Origin: Lachnospiraceae bacterium
Lineage (GTDB): Bacteria; Bacillota; Clostridia; Lachnospirales; Lachnospiraceae
Direction of reading: 5' to 3'
Assembly: GCA_021204285.1 (NCBI GenBank)
Contig: JAJPZP010000134.1
Location: forward strand, 1 to 8,230
DNA length: 8,230 bases
The notes under the pieces were generated by a model. That model did not search any database. It was not told where the DNA came from and saw nothing but the letters and a program-made list of their open reading frames with translations. The position numbers were made by a program, and so were the translations under genes. Positions 5,301 through 8,230 of the stretch are shown here, piece by piece (position 1 is the first letter of the stretch; the number at the start of each line of letters is the position of its first letter).

Positions 5301-7024
5301 TCCATCAGAAAGATTGGCTCTCCCATCAGTTCTATCTGTTCGGATGTATGCCAGGTCCCCTCATGGCCATCCAATTCGATGGAATCCGTAAACTCCGTCA
5401 CTTCCATCCACTGCTGTTCCCACAGCGTTCTTCGTTCCTTAACAAAATCCGGCAGCTCCGAAAATCCTATGCTGTCCACATAATGCGCTTTTGCTTCGCC
5501 ATCACGAGCCATCACAACCACATCACTGACGGAAAGCGAATGCCCTCTGAAATCATCCGGACGCTCCATGTTAAATTTCATAAAAAGAGTATCCAGTGTT
5601 TCTGTCGGCTGCAGTGTGCCGCCGTAGACCAGCTTATAATCACTTCCTTTTACCGTTATGTCATGATTCTGTACAAAATCCATATTCATATAAATATAGT
5701 CTCTGCCGCTTCCCTCACTGTCAATCTGGTAAATGGCATATTGAGCCTGATTCCCTGAGAATAAAAGTTCCTCATTTGCCCGGATGACTGCATTCTGCAT
5801 TCTCTGCCCCATATCAAAAGAGGAAAGACCCGCTGTGATTTGCCGGTAATCCTGCACAGAAATCATACCCTCTGCCCCAAAATTCAGTTCTTCCCCCAAC
5901 CGCAAAAAGTTCCGCTCCGGAACGGGAATCGGATATGCAGTCAGCACAGTGGCTACATGATTCACAACAACATGATTTTCTATCGTAACCGGAACCGCAG
6001 GATCATCATCTGATCCCCGCAACTCATACCGATATAAGCCACTCGGAACATCTTCATCCGCAACGCGCCCAATATCAAACAAGGCCGGTGTCCCGAAAAG
6101 CTCTACAGATGTATATAGTGTCTGTTCCTTTTGAAGGTTCTGAACAGCTTCGGTGATTCCGTCGATCATCTCGGATGCAGTGTGCCTGATTGTATCCATG
6201 GAGGAACGAAGCTCCTTCATTTCCTTGCTGCTGCTCCAACTGACAATATAAGGGAAGGAATAATCTGCTGTGTCGATGCCAAAGTGCTGGCATACCGTAA
6301 ACGCAACGCTTTCGGCCTCACACTCCCTTGTCATCTGGTCTTTCTGAATCCCCTGCGCCTGCATAACATCACGGTCATGGAGAATCGCATGGGCGGTCTC
6401 ATGGATTGCCGTTTTCATCGTCTGGCTTTCGCTCATATCCTTCTGGATCACGGTCTCCTTAGAGCCATTGTCATAGTAGCCCTTTGCTCCGCTCGAAATA
6501 TCATCAAACCGGATCAGCACAGGAGAGACCTGTTCAATTGCCCTCATAAAGTTCTCATAGTTCTCCACATCCGCGGTCAACTCTTCCACGCCCAGGTCCG
6601 GGAGCGGTTCGCCGTCCGTCTGACTGACATCAAACACCGTCGTCACACGGAAACGCGGAATGACATGGACAACCTCTTCCGTCTCTGGCTGTCCGTCCGG
6701 CCTGAGCACCAGTTCCCCGGTCTTTTCATCGACCTTTTCCTGAATTTCTTTCTCCCGGATAGGCGCAGGAGAAATGATCTGGATACCCTTTTCCCCGCGC
6801 TTTACATGCCGGTTAAATTTCTTCTGCCATGCCTGGTACCCTGCCACAAGCGTGGCGTCCGGTTTCTGCATGGCAATCAGAACCGTATTATTAAAGCTGT
6901 AACTGTGAAACTGCGACATCGTCCTTAAATACTCCGTATATCTCTCCGATGTAAACAGCTCCTGTACTCCCTGTTCCAGCCGTTCTGTAATCTCCTTCAT
7001 TTTTTCATCACGATTCGATGCCAT
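2387..7024 (-). CDS. Giant ArdC-N / metallopeptidase / YodL / DUF3849 / nucleotidyltransferase polyvalent protein (1545 residues)
   Basis: Residues about 5-130 are an ArdC N-terminal domain (SFNNTVLIAMQKP, GYQAWQKKFNRHVKRGEKGI), which binds ssDNA and is linked to antirestriction. Residues about 150-255 are a zinc metallopeptidase with HETAH (208-212) and a likely third ligand in ECEAES (E238). YodL (about 428-530, GHSLSVSDVVVM at 494-505) and a DUF4316-like region (531-620) follow, then an acidic linker with 27-residue repeats (631-693). DUF3849 spans about 694-828 (AREHGELEQYR, ILANTIQHKPWDKRF, WAQTVPV). Regions 844-960 and 1090-1150 are unassigned. Two similar alpha/beta domains (988-1085, 1339-1437) flank a nucleotidyltransferase (1240-1310) with GS (1246-1247), DLD (1259-1261) and D1292. 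A charged tail with KESVLQALRERQ ends it. No membrane segments are seen. GGAGG lies nine bases before ATG, within the preceding gene. Such proteins are thought to be carried into recipients to protect incoming DNA; that role here is inference. Confidence 0.9.
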   Translation of the reverse strand: MASNRDEKMKEITERLEQGVQELFTSERYTEYLRTMSQFHSYSFNNTVLIAMQKPDATLVAGYQAWQKKFNRHVKRGEKGIQIISPAPIREKEIQEKVDEKTGELVLRPDGQPETEEVVHVIPRFRVTTVFDVSQTDGEPLPDLGVEELTADVENYENFMRAIEQVSPVLIRFDDISSGAKGYYDNGSKETVIQKDMSESQTMKTAIHETAHAILHDRDVMQAQGIQKDQMTRECEAESVAFTVCQHFGIDTADYSFPYIVSWSSSKEMKELRSSMDTIRHTASEMIDGITEAVQNLQKEQTLYTSVELFGTPALFDIGRVADEDVPSGLYRYELRGSDDDPAVPVTIENHVVVNHVATVLTAYPIPVPERNFLRLGEELNFGAEGMISVQDYRQITAGLSSFDMGQRMQNAVIRANEELLFSGNQAQYAIYQIDSEGSGRDYIYMNMDFVQNHDITVKGSDYKLVYGGTLQPTETLDTLFMKFNMERPDDFRGHSLSVSDVVVMARDGEAKAHYVDSIGFSELPDFVKERRTLWEQQWMEVTEFTDSIELDGHEGTWHTSEQIELMGEPIFLMEHNEFGSDVAKVAVNGKGEVVAEDLWNGFDEGFHEAVAEYFAEKGVAYERPEEPVEEPEKEAAAETEESITESLPDEVQTPIVEPEKDVAAGTEESITEEPVSEVQAAAVESEKTVQEEKVTLYLQSASYAREHGELEQYRQSRNVNMDCKRAIEQSIFDNFDGMHLKSGAVKPVMEQFGTERTAYILANTIQHKPWDKRFSFKNKQWAQTVPVMADSTDAFRNDVTAEWVVDRHSTVLDGFISMFRQEVLEQSLETEKELTADEITNFKEIGRHYYPHLRTAEYDFFCDVRGERDLLTYEVSQHDDGESYSLHTEKFDIWDRMTQTELDKLKTIVSREVTFAGWKKEIEQAETASDLREVSYGMMETEYLNLTDEQRERLYQMMDEKEKSFPDSQKLEQSEVAAPQIVSQEERVKVAFYYVDSDPFGYEDESVYHEFPDVESAINAYHDIPNHFEKELGMESKEEQPSRMALVQCKNGIDTLYDIEAASLSGKWVTPETMEAQKKVQDSLAVHDVEIAYRFEKEDQYLTIQSVSEGYDYTFYDSSFHEIDGGVYDNPDISVKEAVEEILSDAGISSWPAHRKVVDYEEVSEMVQLAEQEVNREKSESGKTVPEEQQIDAISSISDRTEPAVSLHGRSMADVEETVLSYAQAEIDAMGLHDEVQLHGARVYGSRSREGLYTDGSDLDVVISYSGNIREDDFFNALHESGLSVAGIPVDINPISTEKTGTLEEYLATAEQYLDAKEVQVIADAAPQKPEMEEQSATISFYVAECMEFPVLGEYHEDIGSLQEAMAFYEQIPAERMNGIKGIGFTLTDGSMYDGMSYELMSVRIVGRDIVEEIPHFKESPLVQKALSELEEVYQRSPGEEQTKEPTKEAEEREPVEMPKEPIKPEVEAGKTAGMSPEPQRQTQEDKKAEQRDRNTESTVATTPGGRKESVLQALRERQAKLKTTEAEKPKQKTQNHKKGDQEL
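4973..5134 (-). repeat. Two tandem 81-bp repeats encoding an acidic linker in the giant protein
   Basis: Two 27-codon units, starting EPEKEAAAETEESIT and EPEKDVAAGTEESIT, lie head to tail (residues 631-657 and 658-684), followed by a partial third unit starting ESEK (685). The DNA shows the same 81-base period: the plus-strand string ATACTTTCTTCTGTC recurs at about 5014 and 5095. The repeats form a flexible Glu/Ala/Pro linker between the DUF4316-like region and DUF3849. Unit number could vary between copies of the element. Confidence 0.8.
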
Positions 7025-7478
7025 AAGGCTTTACCTCCGTTTCTTTCACCCACCGCGTCTTATACTCGTGTGGATACTGGTTGCTGTCTTTTGGTTTTCT
7101 GTCACCATTCCATTCAAGCCCTCCTGCGCGCCCCTCACAACGATAGCCAGCGGCTTTCAGCGATGTTCCCGGCTCACTCTCCAGAATATAAGTGATGACC
7201 CTCTGATACCCCATCGCTTTTGCCGCACGGTACGCTGCCCCGTAAAGGATGCTGCATGCGTTCTTCGTGCCATCTGTACAGACACGGCTGACCTCCAGTG
7301 TGTGTCCGTCATCCATACGGCGGCTGACCGGCCTGCCGCAGATCGCGACGCCGACCAGCTTTTCTCCATCAGACACACCGATAGAAAACTTATGCCCGAC
7401 AGACGGCTTATGGTGCCTGTGATATTGCTGCACAAAAGCATTTGCTTCGCGCAGTGAGATTGGTATTAACTCAAGCAA
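7008..7478 (-). CDS. XF1762 family protein (probable GNAT-fold)
   Basis: The 156-residue product carries the conserved blocks of the XF1762 family: HRHHKP (20-25), GHKFSIGV (28-35), LVGVAICGRPVSRR (41-54), LEVSRVCTDGTKNACS (61-76), YGAAYRAAKAMGY (79-91) and EPGTSLKAAGYRCEGRAGG (102-120). The beta-strand/helix pattern and the GTSLKAAGY block recall GNAT acetyltransferases, but the activity is unproven. The family is common in phages and conjugative elements of Bacillota. Translation probably starts at TTG (7478), nine bases after a perfect AGGAGG (7493-7488); no in-frame ATG fits better. The 3' end overlaps the next gene by 17 bases and contains that gene's ribosome binding site, so the two are probably coupled. 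It is the first gene of the operon and sits directly behind a terminator-like hairpin. Confidence 0.85.
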   Translation of the reverse strand: MLELIPISLREANAFVQQYHRHHKPSVGHKFSIGVSDGEKLVGVAICGRPVSRRMDDGHTLEVSRVCTDGTKNACSILYGAAYRAAKAMGYQRVITYILESEPGTSLKAAGYRCEGRAGGLEWNGDRKPKDSNQYPHEYKTRWVKETEVKPYGIES

Positions 7479-7496
7479 AAATAATCACCTCCTGAT

Positions 7497-7542
7497 AAAA
7501 AATCCCGTCAGGCAACTTACTTCTTTCCAACCTGACGGGATT
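7497..7542 (-). terminator. Strong terminator-type hairpin directly before the XF1762 ribosome binding site (possible attenuator)
   Basis: On the minus strand AATCCCGTCAGG (7542-7531) and CCTGACGGGATT (7512-7501) form a perfect 12-base-pair stem around an 18-base loop, followed by an unbroken run of six T residues (7502-7497, counting the stem's last two). Only a T-run in the minus direction makes it a terminator for that strand. AGGAGG of the next gene begins three bases beyond the T-run. It could stop transcription arriving from the toxin-antitoxin side, or act as a conditional terminator for the operon. Confidence 0.85.
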
Positions 7543-7543
7543 A

Positions 7544-7556
7544 AACTGATTCAGTT
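7544..7556. repeat. 13-bp palindrome next to the attenuator-like hairpin
   Basis: AACTGA and TCAGTT form perfect six-base arms around one central base, one base upstream (in transcription direction) of the 12-bp hairpin stem. It has no T-run of its own. It could be a protein binding site or a small RNA hairpin; there is no direct evidence for either. Confidence 0.4.
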
Positions 7557-7588
7557 ATTTCATTTCTTCAAAACATCTCACTGACCTG

Positions 7589-7619
7589 AAAAAGGCACCC
7601 GTCGAAAACAGGTGCCTTT
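7589..7619 (-). terminator. Intrinsic terminator of the toxin-antitoxin operon
   Basis: On the minus strand AAAGGCACC (7619-7611) pairs perfectly with GGTGCCTTT (7599-7591) around an 11-base loop and continues into a run of five T residues (7593-7589). It begins nine bases after the stop codon of the PIN gene, the expected position for a terminator of that gene. Confidence 0.85.
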
Positions 7620-7628
7620 CATAGATCG

Positions 7629-8048
7629 TTATTCATTTTTCTCGTTCAAAATCCTGATCATCTCCGCAGGTGTAACAATATATTTCCTGGGAGGATAATG
7701 TTTCTGATTTCCTGTTACAAGCCATGCATCATCATCCCTCTTCTCCATCGCAACCTCGTAAAAAATCAGATCATCCATATCTGGAAGAATTTCACCCGTA
7801 GGTGTCGGATGAACCTCAACGCCAAACTGCCTGACTGCAGCAAGCACAGTCTGAATTGTTTCATCCCTTAAGTGAAATTTAGGACGACGCAGGACTTCCT
7901 CGTACTCTTCTAAAATATCCTCATGAAAAAGCGGTGTAATACGTCCGCCAAATATCTCATGCAGTACTTCTACCGTAGGAGCCTTTGGATTTTTTGTTAT
8001 CAACGCAGAGACTATAACATTCGTATCAATTACCGCATAACATCCCAT
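7629..8048 (-). CDS. PIN-domain toxin ribonuclease of a type II toxin-antitoxin system (COG1569-like)
   Basis: The 139-residue product has the usual PIN layout and length: YAVIDTNVIVSAL with the first acid D8, a helical segment with HEDILEEYEEVLRRPKF carrying the conserved glutamate (about 45-50), and KRDDDAWLVTGNQKHYP with the catalytic aspartates near 103-106, then the final strand YIVTPAEMI. PIN toxins are Mg2+-dependent endoribonucleases that cleave RNA and arrest growth; this subgroup resembles the 'putative toxin component, PIN family' proteins. I chose ATG at 8048, with GGGG seven bases upstream; an in-frame TTG at 8051 is possible. The ATG overlaps the antitoxin stop (TGATG), so the pair is coupled. 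A terminator follows at 7589-7619. All expected acidic residues appear present, so the toxin should be active. Confidence 0.85.
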   Translation of the reverse strand: MGCYAVIDTNVIVSALITKNPKAPTVEVLHEIFGGRITPLFHEDILEEYEEVLRRPKFHLRDETIQTVLAAVRQFGVEVHPTPTGEILPDMDDLIFYEVAMEKRDDDAWLVTGNQKHYPPRKYIVTPAEMIRILNEKNE

Positions 8049-8230
8049 CAATGATCCCCTTTCCGTTCAGCCCTCACTTCTTTGATCTCCGCATTGATCT
8101 CTTCTAATGTCATTTCCGGTACATCTGCCGCCTGACGACGAAGTTCATCAAAAGCATTCACCGCTTCGCTTCTGGTTATCACATTCTCCGGCAATGTTGT
8201 GTCAAATGGGAGACCCCTGACCATTTTACT
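8048..8230 (-). CDS. RelB/DinJ-like antitoxin, 5' end outside window
   Basis: Sixty in-frame codons end in TGA at 8050-8048. The visible part reads VRGLPFDTTLPENVITRSEA, then AFDELRRQAADVPEMTLEEI and a charged end, EIKEVRAERKGDH. The GLPFD block followed by a helical, acidic tail resembles the C-terminal half of RelB/DinJ-type antitoxins, the part that wraps the toxin; the N-terminal ribbon-helix-helix DNA-binding half would lie upstream of base 8230. The internal ATG at 8224 is probably not the start, because the GLPF motif normally sits well inside the protein. The gene overlaps the PIN toxin start by one base, as is typical for such pairs. In this family the antitoxin usually represses its own promoter, which is not in the window. 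Confidence 0.7.
   Translation of the reverse strand, partial: SKMVRGLPFDTTLPENVITRSEAVNAFDELRRQAADVPEMTLEEINAEIKEVRAERKGDH

Noticed and set aside
6131..6928. A 265-codon plus-strand open frame
   Set aside because: It lies entirely inside the giant minus-strand gene, over its ArdC-N and peptidase domains, gives a Cys/His/Leu-rich product with no recognisable motifs and has no plausible operon context. It is an antisense shadow.
7497..7619. CRISPR repeats or a tRNA in the hairpin-rich intergenic stretch
   Set aside because: The two hairpins differ in sequence, there is no regular spacing, and no cloverleaf or CCA-like end can be drawn; both fit intrinsic terminators.
1..8230. Element ends, attachment sites or insertion sequences
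   Set aside because: I saw no integrase, no transposase and no matching terminal repeats, so no element boundary can be placed inside the window.

Overview
The window looks like part of an integrative/conjugative element of a gut-type Bacillota (Clostridia, most likely Lachnospiraceae or a relative). The evidence is the gene families: an XF1762-type protein, a giant ArdC-N/YodL/DUF3849 polyvalent protein, a transposon-transfer-assisting (TTRAP) protein and a YodL/DUF4316 protein are characteristic accessory genes of conjugative transposons in these bacteria. Strong AGGAGG-type ribosome binding sites and Gram-positive-style terminators fit. Every gene I can support lies on the minus strand, so transcription runs from high to low coordinates. 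No relaxase, integrase, coupling protein or element end lies inside the window, so the ICE assignment is inference from accessory genes.

Layout in transcription order. (1) 8230-7629: a type II toxin-antitoxin pair, a RelB/DinJ-like antitoxin (its start lies outside the window) overlapping a PIN-domain ribonuclease toxin by TGATG, closed by an intrinsic terminator at 7589-7619. (2) 7542-7497: a second strong terminator-type hairpin whose U-tract ends only a few bases before the ribosome binding site of the next gene. No convincing promoter lies between, so the following operon seems to need read-through (antitermination). (3) 7478-1315: a tightly packed operon of an XF1762 family protein, a 1545-residue multidomain polyvalent protein, a 76-residue TTRAP protein and a YodL/DUF4316 protein. 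The last gene appears to be cut by an in-frame TAA into 192- and 81-residue pieces. The operon ends at an intrinsic terminator at 1273-1307. (4) 1272-1: a separately promoted and visibly more A/T-rich gene for a DprA/Smf-like (SLOG-fold) protein with an added N-terminal MerR/excisionase-like helix-turn-helix. It runs out of the window at base 1.

How the parts may work together. The middle operon is likely the set of proteins that help incoming element DNA establish in a recipient: ArdC-type ssDNA binding/antirestriction, a zinc metallopeptidase, a nucleotidyltransferase and several polyvalent-protein domains of unknown role. The toxin-antitoxin pair would stabilise the element. The DprA-like gene is the best candidate for cargo, possibly a DNA-sensing or defence function, but nothing in the window proves this. 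The points most worth a second look are the DprA-HTH fusion, the hairpin directly before the operon's first ribosome binding site, the nucleotidyltransferase inside the giant protein, and the nonsense-split YodL gene.
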